DNA of 64,000 bases from Rhodococcoides fascians A25f (lineage in GTDB: Bacteria > Actinomycetota > Actinomycetes > Mycobacteriales > Mycobacteriaceae). The stretch's first letter is position 1. The number at the start of each line of letters is the position of its first letter. The position numbers were made by a program, and so were the translations under genes. The notes beneath the pieces are model-generated. The model searched no databases. It was given only the letters and a program-made list of their open reading frames with translations, and had not been told where the DNA came from. The stretch covers positions 4,371,501-4,435,500 of the forward strand of contig NZ_CP049744.1 of the NCBI RefSeq assembly GCF_000760935.2. Reading direction: 5' to 3'. Below, in pieces: positions 37,298 through 44,676 of the stretch.

Positions 37298-37370
37298 TGG
37301 AGCTGAGGGGAATCGAACCCCTGACCTTCTCGATGCGAACGAGACGCGCTACCAACTGCGCCACAGCCCC
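37298..37370 (-). tRNA. tRNA-Ala (anticodon CGC)
   Basis: A 73-base cloverleaf reads on the minus strand. The acceptor arm GGGGCTG pairs with CAGCTCC plus discriminator A. The D arm is GCGCAGTTGGTAGCGC and the anticodon stem TCTCG/CGAGA has loop TTCGCAT, so the anticodon is CGC (codon GCG, alanine). The T arm contains GGTTCGATTCC. The 3' CCA is not encoded. A terminator hairpin follows at 37252-37282. Confidence 0.95.
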
Positions 37371-37425
37371 TTTGCCGTCATCGAGACCGGCTGGGTAACT
37401 CTAGCAAAGCCGTGTCGGACGGCCG

Positions 37426-38295
37426 CTACGCGCCCTGCGCCCGGCGCAAGTTCCGATCGTCGTCACGGCTGGCCTGGAACGGCTCGTCGTAGTGGTCCAG
37501 ATGCTCGAACTCGGGATCCTCGTCGTCGATCTCGAGCACAACTGCGCCGGGTCGACGCAGGCGCTGCGGGACGAGCTCGAGCTCTTCGTCGGTCTCCGAC
37601 TCCACCCCGAGCCGGGACCGGCCCATTCGGGTGAGCCGACGCCGGCGCACCTCCTCCTCGATCTGCACCTGCCTACGCAGGTAGTACAGATAACCGACGA
37701 GGACTGCGACGGGCAGACCGCACAGCCACCAGATCGTCGGAGAAATGATGAACGCCAATGCCGCTGTGGTGATCGCGGCGAAAACCAGACCCAGTACTGC
37801 GCGCTGCCGGAAGGCATACCGCGCAGCGCGGGCGATCGCGTCCGCCTCGGGATCGAAACCGCCGCGGCCGCGTCGGCGAGGCACGAAGTCGTCGTCGACG
37901 ACACCGGGCTCGTGCGCGGCTGATCTCTCGCGCGCTGGTTCCTGAACCGGTGCGTCGCGTTCGAGATCGTTCTCTGCTGCGTGAGTGTCCATCGGGTCCT
38001 CCGCGGTACCGGGTAGATCGGGTGAGTCGATACGAACAGTCGCCAGTGTCGGGCCGAAGATCTCACGGGCAGGCGCGGAGACTCGAAGGTCGTCCTCCGG
38101 GCGCCAGTCAGGATCGCTGCGGTGGCCGGTCGCTGGGCCGCGCTGCTTTCGCTTGGTGCCACCCCGATGCAGCACGCGCGTGGCGAGCGCCGCGTCCGTG
38201 GTCTGCATGATCTGGGGACGCTTGGTCATCAGCATGGGAAGAAGAACGAAGAGCCAGACGGCCACGAGACCGATCCAGATGATCGAGTTCGGCAT
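37426..38295 (-). CDS. sepX: Divisome membrane protein SepX/GlpR
   Basis: This 289-residue protein begins with a membrane helix MPNSIIWIGLVAVWLFVLLP. A long, charged, probably disordered segment follows (~30-160). Two more membrane helices (AVLGLVFAAITTAALAFIIS, WLCGLPVAVLVGYLYYL) lie at ~165-210, then an acidic cytosolic tail. This matches actinobacterial SepX (Streptomyces) and GlpR (Corynebacterium), the membrane receptor for the gephyrin-like Glp at the division site. The neighbouring rimJ, glp and galU genes on the same strand are in the order known for that cluster, which strongly supports the call. Confidence 0.85.
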   Translation of the reverse strand: MPNSIIWIGLVAVWLFVLLPMLMTKRPQIMQTTDAALATRVLHRGGTKRKQRGPATGHRSDPDWRPEDDLRVSAPAREIFGPTLATVRIDSPDLPGTAEDPMDTHAAENDLERDAPVQEPARERSAAHEPGVVDDDFVPRRRGRGGFDPEADAIARAARYAFRQRAVLGLVFAAITTAALAFIISPTIWWLCGLPVAVLVGYLYYLRRQVQIEEEVRRRRLTRMGRSRLGVESETDEELELVPQRLRRPGAVVLEIDDEDPEFEHLDHYDEPFQASRDDDRNLRRAQGA

Positions 38296-38440
38296 CGGCG
38301 ATGTTCTCCTCCCTTGGGCAACGGCGACAGTCGTGACGACATCAGGCTATGGGGAGGAGGTGCAAGAACCACGCAGACGCGCCGACCCGAATTACACTCC
38401 TGTCACTTTGACAACAGGAGTGCCATCTTCTCGGGAGAGA

Positions 38441-39088
38441 TCAGGCCCATGCGGCCCGTCCCGAACGAACCAATCGATCGACGACGGTTCCCTGTACTTC
38501 ACCGGAGGTGATGGCCACGAGCTTGTGATCGCGCCATTCACCGTCGACGTCGAGATACTTGTAGAGCAGACCTTCTTCGCGGAACCCGACGTTGCGCAGC
38601 ACGGCCTGGCTGGCGAGGTTTTCCGGTCGCACCGTCGCTTCGACGCGATGGAGTCCGACGGGGCCGAAGCAGTGATCGAGTCCGAGCGCGAGTGCTGCCG
38701 TAGCGACGCCCTTACCGTTGACGTCCTTGGACACCCAGTAGCCGATCCACGCGGACCGCAATGCGCCGCGAACGATGTTTCCGGTGGTGATCTGACCACA
38801 GAATTCGCCGTCGACCTCGATGACCATGGGCAGCATGTGCCCTTTGCGAGCCTCGGACTTGAGGCCCGAACACAGAGTGGGCCAGGACGAGATGTGATGC
38901 CGTGAATTCCAGCTGCCCTCGCCGCTGGGTTCCCAGGGCTCGAGGTGCGCGCGGTCTTCGGTGCGAATCCGGCTCCAGGCTGCCGCGTCTCGCATCCGTA
39001 CCGGGCGTACCGTCACGGTTCCGCCGGCCACTCTCACAGGACCCAATTTCGCCGGCCAACCTGGGTGGCTCGACCACGTTCGCGGCAT
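38441..39088 (-). CDS. rimJ: GNAT-family N-acetyltransferase, RimJ-type
   Basis: This 215-residue GNAT enzyme of the ribosomal-protein N-alpha-acetyltransferase type has TVTVRPVRMRDAAAWSRIRT at the start, HLEPWEPS, YWVSKDVNGKGVATAALALG (acetyl-CoA loop) and LASQAVLRNVGFREEGLL. The established role of RimJ/RimI relatives is N-terminal protein acetylation; the substrate here may differ. It lies between the glp and sepX genes on the same strand, as in mycobacteria and corynebacteria. 145 bases before sepX hold no gene. Confidence 0.88.
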   Translation of the reverse strand: MPRTWSSHPGWPAKLGPVRVAGGTVTVRPVRMRDAAAWSRIRTEDRAHLEPWEPSGEGSWNSRHHISSWPTLCSGLKSEARKGHMLPMVIEVDGEFCGQITTGNIVRGALRSAWIGYWVSKDVNGKGVATAALALGLDHCFGPVGLHRVEATVRPENLASQAVLRNVGFREEGLLYKYLDVDGEWRDHKLVAITSGEVQGTVVDRLVRSGRAAWA

Positions 39089-39160
39089 CCGTCGATGGTA
39101 TGCGCTACGCGCAGTGGCGTGGTTATGTGCCCTCCGCGGCGCTTGAACGTGCCACTGGCG

Positions 39161-40420
39161 TCAGCCTCTCTGAGCGAGGAACGAGACCTTCACTTCTTCG
39201 CCGGTGCGGATTTCGGTGACCTCGGGATCGATGACGACCAGGCAGTTTGCCTCGGCAAGGGTCGCGAGGAGATGCGACGACGATCCCGGCGCGCCCCCGA
39301 GCGCCTGAACCAGATACTCGCCCGTGCCTTCGTCGCGCATGAGTTGGCCCCGAAGAAATCCTTTGCGGTCCTCGATCGAGGTGATCGGCGCTACGGTTCG
39401 CGCCGTGACGGTCCGACGCATCGGCTGTCGTCGACCGAGTGCGATGCGAATCAACGGTCGAACCATCACCTCGAACACCACCAGCGCACTGACGGGGTTC
39501 GCCGGGAGCAAGAAGGTGGGTACTTCGTCGCGTCCGAGTTGGCCGAAGCCCTGAACCGACCCGGGGTGCATGGCGACTCGTTCGACCTCCATGTCGCCGA
39601 GCTCACCGAGCGCCTCCCGCACACCGTCCGACGCGCCGCCGCCCACTGCGCCGGCGATGACGACGATCTCGGATCGGATCAATTGGCCCTCGACCACCTC
39701 GCGCAGACGCTTGGGATCGGTACTGACGATGCCGACGCGGTTGACGTCGGCTCCGGCGTCGCGCGCTGCGGCGGCGAGCGCATAGGAGTTGACGTCGTAC
39801 ACCTGTCCGGGCCCGGGGGTCCGATCGGTGTCGACCAGTTCACCGCCCACGGAGATCACCGACAGCCGGGGACGCGGATGCACCAGCACCTTGTCGCGGC
39901 CGACCGCTGCGAGCAATCCGACCTGAGCGGCACCGATGATCGTGCCTGCGCGGACCGCCACGTCGCCGGGTTGGACGTCGTCGCCGATCTTGCGGACGTA
40001 GTCACCCGAACGCACCGGGCGAAACACTTTGACGCGAGCTCGACCACTGTCGGTGCGATCCAGCGGCAACACCGCATCGGCCAATGTCGGCAGGGGCGCG
40101 CCGGTGTCGACGCGCACTGCTTGCCGTGGTTGCAACCGGATGGGTTGACGCGACCCGGCCGAGACCTCGCCGACGACGGGCAGGGTCAGGTCGATGCGCT
40201 CGTCTTCCTCGTTGCGCAGATCCGTACCGGCGGCTGCCACATCCACGCTGCGCACTGCGTAGCCGTCGATCGCGGCCTGATCGAAACCGGGAAGGGGACG
40301 CTCGGTGACCACTTCCTCGGCACACAGCAGGCCCTGTGCTTCCGAGATGGCGACCCGAACAGGCCGTGGAGCCACCGCCGCGGCGGTCACTCTGGTCTGC
40401 TGATCTTCGACCGAGCGCAT
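39161..40420 (-). CDS. glp: MoeA/gephyrin-like protein Glp
   Basis: This 419-residue protein has the MoeA/gephyrin E-domain layout: RPLPGFDQAAIDGYAVRS near residue 45, GAPLPTLADAVLPLD, PGDVAVRAGTIIG and FLLPANPVSALVVFEVMVRP. It differs at the motifs used for molybdenum insertion: VISVGGELVD where a TGDEL-like loop is usual, and VIAGAVGGGASDGV where MoeA has a GGVS-G-YD loop. This supports the gephyrin-like Glp role with the SepX/GlpR receptor in cell division rather than simple molybdopterin synthesis. Residual MoeA activity is not excluded. It lies 33 bases downstream of galU. Confidence 0.85.
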   Translation of the reverse strand: MRSVEDQQTRVTAAAVAPRPVRVAISEAQGLLCAEEVVTERPLPGFDQAAIDGYAVRSVDVAAAGTDLRNEEDERIDLTLPVVGEVSAGSRQPIRLQPRQAVRVDTGAPLPTLADAVLPLDRTDSGRARVKVFRPVRSGDYVRKIGDDVQPGDVAVRAGTIIGAAQVGLLAAVGRDKVLVHPRPRLSVISVGGELVDTDRTPGPGQVYDVNSYALAAAARDAGADVNRVGIVSTDPKRLREVVEGQLIRSEIVVIAGAVGGGASDGVREALGELGDMEVERVAMHPGSVQGFGQLGRDEVPTFLLPANPVSALVVFEVMVRPLIRIALGRRQPMRRTVTARTVAPITSIEDRKGFLRGQLMRDEGTGEYLVQALGGAPGSSSHLLATLAEANCLVVIDPEVTEIRTGEEVKVSFLAQRG

Positions 40421-40453
40421 CTGGCCCTTCCTCTATGGCATCGACCCGCGATG

Positions 40454-41407
40454 CTATTCGTACGTGGTCAGTTCCGGTGCCCAGCTGTCGCTCAAGCGTT
40501 CGTTCAGCCATTCGCGCAGCGCTGGGCCGTAGTCGTCACGTTGTAGAGCAAAGTCAACCGCAGCGCGCAGGTATCCCCCGGGATTTCCGAGGTCGTGTCT
40601 CGATCCGCGGTGCACCACCACGTGCACGGGATGGCCTTCGTCGATGAGAAGCGCGATGGCATCGGTGAGCTGCAGCTCGCCGCCGGCACCGGGCTTTATC
40701 CTTCGCAGAGCGTCGAAGATCGCGCGGTCGAGCAGGTACCTGCCCGCCGCAGCCAGGTTGGACGGGGCGTCCTCCTGCTTGGGCTTTTCGACCATACCGG
40801 TGACCTTGAGGACGTTCGGGTTGACCGCGTCGGGCACGATCTCGACCGAGAAGACGCCGTAGGAGGAGACCTTGTCGTCGGGAACCTCGATGGCACACAG
40901 CACCGAGCCGCCGCGCTTGGCGCGCACGCGAGCCATGACGTCGAGCACACCCCGCGGCATCACCAGATCGTCGGGAAGGAGAACTGCGACCGAATCCTCG
41001 TCGTCGTCGAGGGCTTCTTCGGCACAGGCGACGGCATGCCCGAGTCCGAGAGGTTCGTGCTGGATGACCGACTGCACGTCGAGGAGTTTGGGGGCGACGC
41101 GCACCTTTTCGAGCATTTCGAGCTTGCCGCTCGCTTCGAGCTTCTTTTCCAGGACGAGGTCCTCGACGAAGTGTGCGACGACGCCGTCCTTGCCGGGTGA
41201 GGTGACGATGACCAACCGCTGTGCACCGGAATCCGCCGCTTCTCCGGCGACGAGTTCGATACCTGGTGTGTCGACGACCGGAAGCAGTTCCTTCGGAACG
41301 GTTTTCGTGGCCGGCAGGAACCGGGTACCCATGCCTGCGGCAGGAACGATGGCCGTGCGGAAATGCACAGGCGTGGCGGCGGTCGTCGCGGTAACGGCTT
41401 CTGTCAT
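40454..41407 (-). CDS. galU: UTP-glucose-1-phosphate uridylyltransferase
   Basis: This 317-residue nucleotidyltransferase makes UDP-glucose for cell-envelope sugars and trehalose. The N-terminal motif FRTAIVPAAGMGTRFLPATK and TVPKELLPVVDTPGIEL, the PLGLGHAVACAE stretch, LLPDDLV and VEKPKQEDAPS are diagnostic of GalU. ATG 41407 is chosen. GTG 41416 and ATG 41425 are open but add little. It heads the minus-strand galU-glp-rimJ-sepX cluster and is divergent from the 5-FCL gene. Confidence 0.94.
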   Translation of the reverse strand: MTEAVTATTAATPVHFRTAIVPAAGMGTRFLPATKTVPKELLPVVDTPGIELVAGEAADSGAQRLVIVTSPGKDGVVAHFVEDLVLEKKLEASGKLEMLEKVRVAPKLLDVQSVIQHEPLGLGHAVACAEEALDDDEDSVAVLLPDDLVMPRGVLDVMARVRAKRGGSVLCAIEVPDDKVSSYGVFSVEIVPDAVNPNVLKVTGMVEKPKQEDAPSNLAAAGRYLLDRAIFDALRRIKPGAGGELQLTDAIALLIDEGHPVHVVVHRGSRHDLGNPGGYLRAAVDFALQRDDYGPALREWLNERLSDSWAPELTTYE

Positions 41408-41514
41408 GGTGCTCACCCTATCCATGGTTTCTGGTGATCTGCTCGCCGTGTGCTGCGTTCTACCCCCGAGTGCATATCGTTGAACGACTGCACAGGAAGG
41501 GTGAGTGAACCGTT

Positions 41515-42111
41515 GTGAACGTTCCCGAATTATCGGAGAACACGCCCAAGGATCGTTGGCGGGCACATGTCCTCGCCGAACGCCGACTGCTCGACGATGC
41601 GCAGCGCGCGGTGGAGTCCTCCGCACTCTGCCATGTCGTGGCCGAGTTGGCGGCCGAACACCCGTCGGTGGCCGCGTACGTGCCGATCGGCCGAGAGCCG
41701 GGTTCGATCGAGATGCTCGACGCGATGGCCGCGGCCGGCTCGACAGTCTTGCTTCCGAGTGCGCACGAGCCGGGACCGCTGCGCTGGGTGGCGTACTCCG
41801 GTCGCGATTCCCTGGTCACTGCTCCGTTCGGTTTGCTGGAACCTTCCGGCCCTCTGCTGGCACCCGACGCCGTCGCCGGCTGCTCGCTGGTGCTGATTCC
41901 GGCGCTGGCCGTCGATCGGCGTGGCGTCAGACTCGGACGCGGCGCGGGGTTCTACGACCGAACACTCGACCTGTGCGGACCCGACACGATGCTGGTTGCG
42001 GTGGTGCGCGACACCGAAGTGGTGGATCGACTACCCGACGAGCCACACGACCGAAGGGTGACGCACGCGTTGACCCCCGGCGGCGGACTCGTACGCTTGG
42101 GTACGGAATAA
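41515..42111 (+). CDS. 5-formyltetrahydrofolate cyclo-ligase
   Basis: This 198-residue ATP-dependent enzyme converts 5-formyl-THF to 5,10-methenyl-THF. It shows AAYVPIGREPGSIEM, LLPSAHEPGPLRW, the LIPALAVDRRGVRLGRGAGF motif with the GRGAGFYDR phosphate loop, and the C-terminal HALTPGGGLVRLG. The start is GTG 41515. Its divergence from galU and the following ruc gene repeat the mycobacterial order Rv0993/Rv0992c/Rv0991c. Confidence 0.92.
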   Translation: MNVPELSENTPKDRWRAHVLAERRLLDDAQRAVESSALCHVVAELAAEHPSVAAYVPIGREPGSIEMLDAMAAAGSTVLLPSAHEPGPLRWVAYSGRDSLVTAPFGLLEPSGPLLAPDAVAGCSLVLIPALAVDRRGVRLGRGAGFYDRTLDLCGPDTMLVAVVRDTEVVDRLPDEPHDRRVTHALTPGGGLVRLGTE

Positions 42112-42128
42112 CGTTCCGATTCGATTGG

Positions 42129-42155
42129 TTGGCACTCCTGACTGTAGAGTGCTAA
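42129..42155. promoter_or_regulatory. CIRCE element (HrcA operator) upstream of ruc
   Basis: TTGGCACTC-N9-GAGTGCTAA matches the CIRCE consensus TTAGCACTC-N9-GAGTGCTAA at 17 of 18 arm positions with the correct 9-base spacer. It lies 99 bases upstream of ruc and just after the 5-FCL stop. HrcA repression and heat induction of ruc follow from established CIRCE function. Confidence 0.88.
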
Positions 42156-42254
42156 TGCTCTCCCAGTTTCGACGAACAGATAAGACACCGGCGGTGTTCG
42201 GCCTCGGCTCGCAGAGCAGCCAATCTCCTCGGTGACCAGCGCGGAGGAATCACG

Positions 42255-42611
42255 ATGCCCACTTACTCATACGCATGCACCGAGTGCGACAACCGCTTCG
42301 ACATCGTCCAGTCCTTCACCGACGACACGTTGACGGTGTGCCCGGCATGCTCCGGCAAGCTTCGAAAGCTGTTCAATTCCGTCGGTATCGTCTTCAAGGG
42401 CAGCGGCTTCTACCGCACCGACAGTCGCGGTGGCTCGAGCACCTCGAGCGAGGGCGCAGGCGAGAAGAAGTCCGATGCGGCCGCCGCGAAGTCGGACTCG
42501 AAGTCCGAGTCCAAGTCCGACTCCAAGCCGGCCGAGAAGAAATCTTCCGATTCGTCGTCGTCGAGCTCCTCGTCTTCGTCATCCACCACGAAAGCTGCTG
42601 CAAGCCAGTAG
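42255..42611 (+). CDS. ruc: FmdB-type zinc-ribbon protein, Ruc (redox-regulated chaperone) orthologue
   Basis: This 118-residue protein has an N-terminal FmdB/CxxC zinc ribbon (C8, C11, C29, C32 in MPTYSYACTECDNRF and TVCPACSGKL) and a C-terminal ~60-residue Ser/Lys/Ala-rich disordered tail with poly-Ser. That layout, the position between 5-FCL and the SAF-domain gene, and the upstream CIRCE match M. tuberculosis Rv0991c (Ruc), a chaperone activated by oxidation of the zinc cysteines. The ATG follows GCGGAGGAATCACG. A terminator hairpin lies just downstream. Confidence 0.9.
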   Translation: MPTYSYACTECDNRFDIVQSFTDDTLTVCPACSGKLRKLFNSVGIVFKGSGFYRTDSRGGSSTSSEGAGEKKSDAAAAKSDSKSESKSDSKPAEKKSSDSSSSSSSSSSSTTKAAASQ

Positions 42612-42628
42612 CTTTCCACTTCATCCAC

Positions 42629-42660
42629 AGGCCGGGCCGTTATCCACAGCCCGGCCTTTT
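42629..42660 (+). terminator. Intrinsic terminator after ruc
   Basis: AGGCCGGGC (42629-42637) pairs with GCCCGGCCT (42649-42657), followed by TTT (9-bp stem, 11-base loop). The loop contains TTATCCACA (42640-42648), identical to the DnaA-box consensus, and TCATCCACA precedes the stem. The DnaA match is probably coincidental. Confidence 0.8.
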
Positions 42661-42699
42661 CGGCGTTCGAAGTGCCCTCGTCGGCGATAGCGTTCCAGC

Positions 42700-43362
42700 A
42701 TGACCGCTCGTAAGAACCGACTCGACTCGACTCTGCTCGATAGCATCACCCTGCGGCCGGCGTGGGTCGGCTCCCCGAAGTTCCGGCGGGTGGCGGCAGG
42801 CGCATTGGTGGCACTTGCAGCAGTCTTGTTCGTCGACGACGCCGCCGGCGACGACCGAGTAGAAGTGATCACCGCAGGACGCGATCTGACACCCGGGACG
42901 GTTCTGACGCCGGCCGATGTGGTCGTCAGCGACTGGGATTCAGCAAGTGTTCCCGAGGGCGCACTGATCGATACGGCTGCGGTGGACGGCCAGACACTCA
43001 CCGGGCCGGTACGAGCGGGCGAGTTGCTGACCGACGTACGCCTTCTCGGATCTCGGACCGCCACGACGGCATTGGGCACCGAGGCACGCGTCGTACCGGT
43101 GCATCTCGCGGACGCCGGAGTGAGCGACCTGCTGCGTGAAGGTGATCAGGTCGACGTGTTGACCGTCGAGGTACAGGAAGACCCTAACGCCGTCCCCGCC
43201 GCCCGAGTGCTGGCATCTGGCGCCGTGGTCGTACTCGTCTCCGCCGACGCCGGGGGCAGCAGACAGCGAGATCGCGTGGTGCTGCTCGCGTTACCGACCG
43301 ACGATGCGACGACGGTGGCCGCCGCGTCGTTGGTCAGTGCACTGACGGTCACGCTGCACTGA
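42700..43362 (+). CDS. SAF-domain membrane-anchored protein (CpaB/RcpC-like)
   Basis: This 220-residue protein has an N-terminal membrane helix (AAGALVALAAVLFVDDAAGD, residues ~32-51). A SAF domain follows (VEVITAGRDLTPGTVLTPAD), then a CpaB-like extracellular part ending VAAASLVSALTVTL. SAF domains resemble antifreeze/sialic acid synthase modules and bind carbohydrate or cell-wall material. The gene follows ruc as Rv0990c follows Rv0991c in M. tuberculosis. No other pilus genes are present, so Flp pilus function is doubtful. The start is ATG 42700. Confidence 0.78.
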   Translation: MTARKNRLDSTLLDSITLRPAWVGSPKFRRVAAGALVALAAVLFVDDAAGDDRVEVITAGRDLTPGTVLTPADVVVSDWDSASVPEGALIDTAAVDGQTLTGPVRAGELLTDVRLLGSRTATTALGTEARVVPVHLADAGVSDLLREGDQVDVLTVEVQEDPNAVPAARVLASGAVVVLVSADAGGSRQRDRVVLLALPTDDATTVAAASLVSALTVTLH

Positions 43363-43474
43363 AAGGCCCCAGCGTTGAAAGGCTCCGTTACTGGCGATTC
43401 ACACCGGCCGCAGTACGACGATCTGGGTTAACGTCTGACGAGACAGAACATACCGAACGTTGGGAGAAGGGCTC

Positions 43475-43954
43475 ATGCTGAAGGGCTTCAAAGACTTTCT
43501 GTTGCGCGGCAACGTCGTGGACCTCGCAGTTGCAGTGGTCGTCGGTGCGGCATTCACCGCCATCGTCACCGCATTCACCACCAACATCATCAACCCCCTC
43601 GTCGCGGCCGTCGGCGGTAGCAACGAACTCGGCTGGGGCATCAAAATACTGTCGGACAACGATGCGACGTTCATCAATCTGGGGGCCGTGGTCACGGCGA
43701 TCATCAACTTCATCATCATCGCCGCGGTTGTCTACTTCGTGCTGATCCTGCCGGTGAACACCGCGAAGAAGCGCTTCGTCAGCCAGCCGGAGAAGGAACT
43801 GAGCGACGTCGACGTGCTGGTGCAGATCCGCGACATCCTCGCGGGCGGAACCGCAGCGGGACAGAAACTTTCGACGGCCGCCGACACCACCGGCGGTAGC
43901 GGCGAGGCAATCGATTCCTCCTCCCCCGACTTGGGCAAGCACTCGAAGGACTGA
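43475..43954 (+). CDS. mscL: Large-conductance mechanosensitive channel MscL
   Basis: This 159-residue channel opens under membrane tension to release osmolytes. It has MLKGFKDFLLRGNVVDLAVA, the first membrane helix VVVGAAFTAIVTAFTTNIIN, the second helix INFIIIAAVVYFVLILPVNT, then a long cytosolic bundle. The C-terminal ~40 residues are longer than in E. coli and acidic/Ser-rich. ATG 43475 follows GGGAGAAGGGCTC; an upstream ATG at 43460 lacks this spacing. A 53-base perfect palindrome follows the stop. Confidence 0.95.
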   Translation: MLKGFKDFLLRGNVVDLAVAVVVGAAFTAIVTAFTTNIINPLVAAVGGSNELGWGIKILSDNDATFINLGAVVTAIINFIIIAAVVYFVLILPVNTAKKRFVSQPEKELSDVDVLVQIRDILAGGTAAGQKLSTAADTTGGSGEAIDSSSPDLGKHSKD

Positions 43955-43988
43955 CATCTCGCTCGCCCGCGCTTGGTGGGCCCCTTAT

Positions 43989-44041
43989 CGAATGAATGTG
44001 CCAGTCACGCACTCTGAGTGCGTGACTGGCACATTCATTCG
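43989..44041. repeat. Perfect 53-base palindrome after mscL
   Basis: Positions 43989-44014 are the exact reverse complement of 44016-44041 around a single T at 44015 (26-bp arms, starting CGAATGAATGTGCC). There is no T tract, so it is not an ordinary terminator. It lies between convergent genes, mscL (+) and the lipoprotein (-). Confidence 0.9.
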
Positions 44042-44086
44042 TTGGTGTGGGTGCTGATGGGACAGACCGAGAGGCCCGTCAGGCGA

Positions 44087-44530
44087 TCAGTTGGAGAACG
44101 TCGACAGCGGAAGCGCGTCGAGGGTGATCGTCGTGCCGTCCGCCTCGCATGCAGACTTCACTGCTGCACCGTTGTCGACGAAGGCCTTACCGGATTCGCT
44201 GTCGGTGGTCGAGAGTTCGAGGGTGTCCGCCGGCAGTCCATCGCTGAAGGTTGTCAGCGAGCTCGCAACGTCGCCTGATGCGGTGCCAGGCAACGCTTTC
44301 AGCTTGTCGACTGCGGCCTGCTTGTCGGCAGTCCATTTGTCGATGTTCTCGGCCGATCCGGGTCCCGCTGCCGCCAGTCCCACAAATGCGTTGTGGTCGG
44401 TGGCGAAGGTGTTGCAGACGTCGGTGTTCTCGCCGGAGGCCGCTGGCTCGTCGCTGCTACAACCGGCGGCGAGGCCGAGAGCAAGGATCGCTCCTGCAGC
44501 GGCAACTGTGTAACGGGCTTTCGAGTGCAT
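44087..44530 (-). CDS. Small secreted lipoprotein of unknown function
   Basis: This 147-residue protein has a lipoprotein signal peptide: MHSKARYTVAAAGAILALGL then lipobox LAAGC with lipidated Cys at ~24. A mature helical domain of about 120 residues (NTFATDHNAFVGLAAAG, KWTADKQAAVDKLKALPGTA) contains two further cysteines that could pair. I do not recognise the family. Start ATG 44530 gives the signal peptide at the N-terminus. A hairpin lies 53 bases upstream, between this gene and the porin gene. Confidence 0.75.
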   Translation of the reverse strand: MHSKARYTVAAAGAILALGLAAGCSSDEPAASGENTDVCNTFATDHNAFVGLAAAGPGSAENIDKWTADKQAAVDKLKALPGTASGDVASSLTTFSDGLPADTLELSTTDSESGKAFVDNGAAVKSACEADGTTITLDALPLSTFSN

Positions 44531-44582
44531 CTTTGGTTCAGTGCCTCTCTGTATACGTCGAACTACTTCTGTGCAGAACATA

Positions 44583-44620
44583 GTTCAGGCCCGTACGGAG
44601 TTATCCGTACGGGCCTGAAC
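44583..44620. terminator. Strong hairpin between porin and lipoprotein genes
   Basis: Positions 44583-44599 (GTTCAGGCCCGTACGGA) and 44604-44620 are perfect 17-bp inverted repeats with loop GTTA, followed on the plus strand by TTTTC. It lies downstream of the minus-strand porin gene and probably ends or stabilises its transcript. Confidence 0.65.
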
Positions 44621-44676
44621 TTTTCTCGAGCTTCAGCAGGTGACGTTACGTCACCGAGCTACAACCGATTCGGAAA

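Noticed and set aside
37298..37370. tRNA-Ala as an attachment site for the neighbouring glycan genes
   Set aside because: No duplicated tRNA 3' end or integrase is visible within the window, so an att site is not supported.
44583..44620. Possible riboswitch or attenuator before the lipoprotein gene
   Set aside because: It is a simple perfect hairpin between two minus-strand genes with no alternative pairing; a terminator or stabiliser is the simpler reading.
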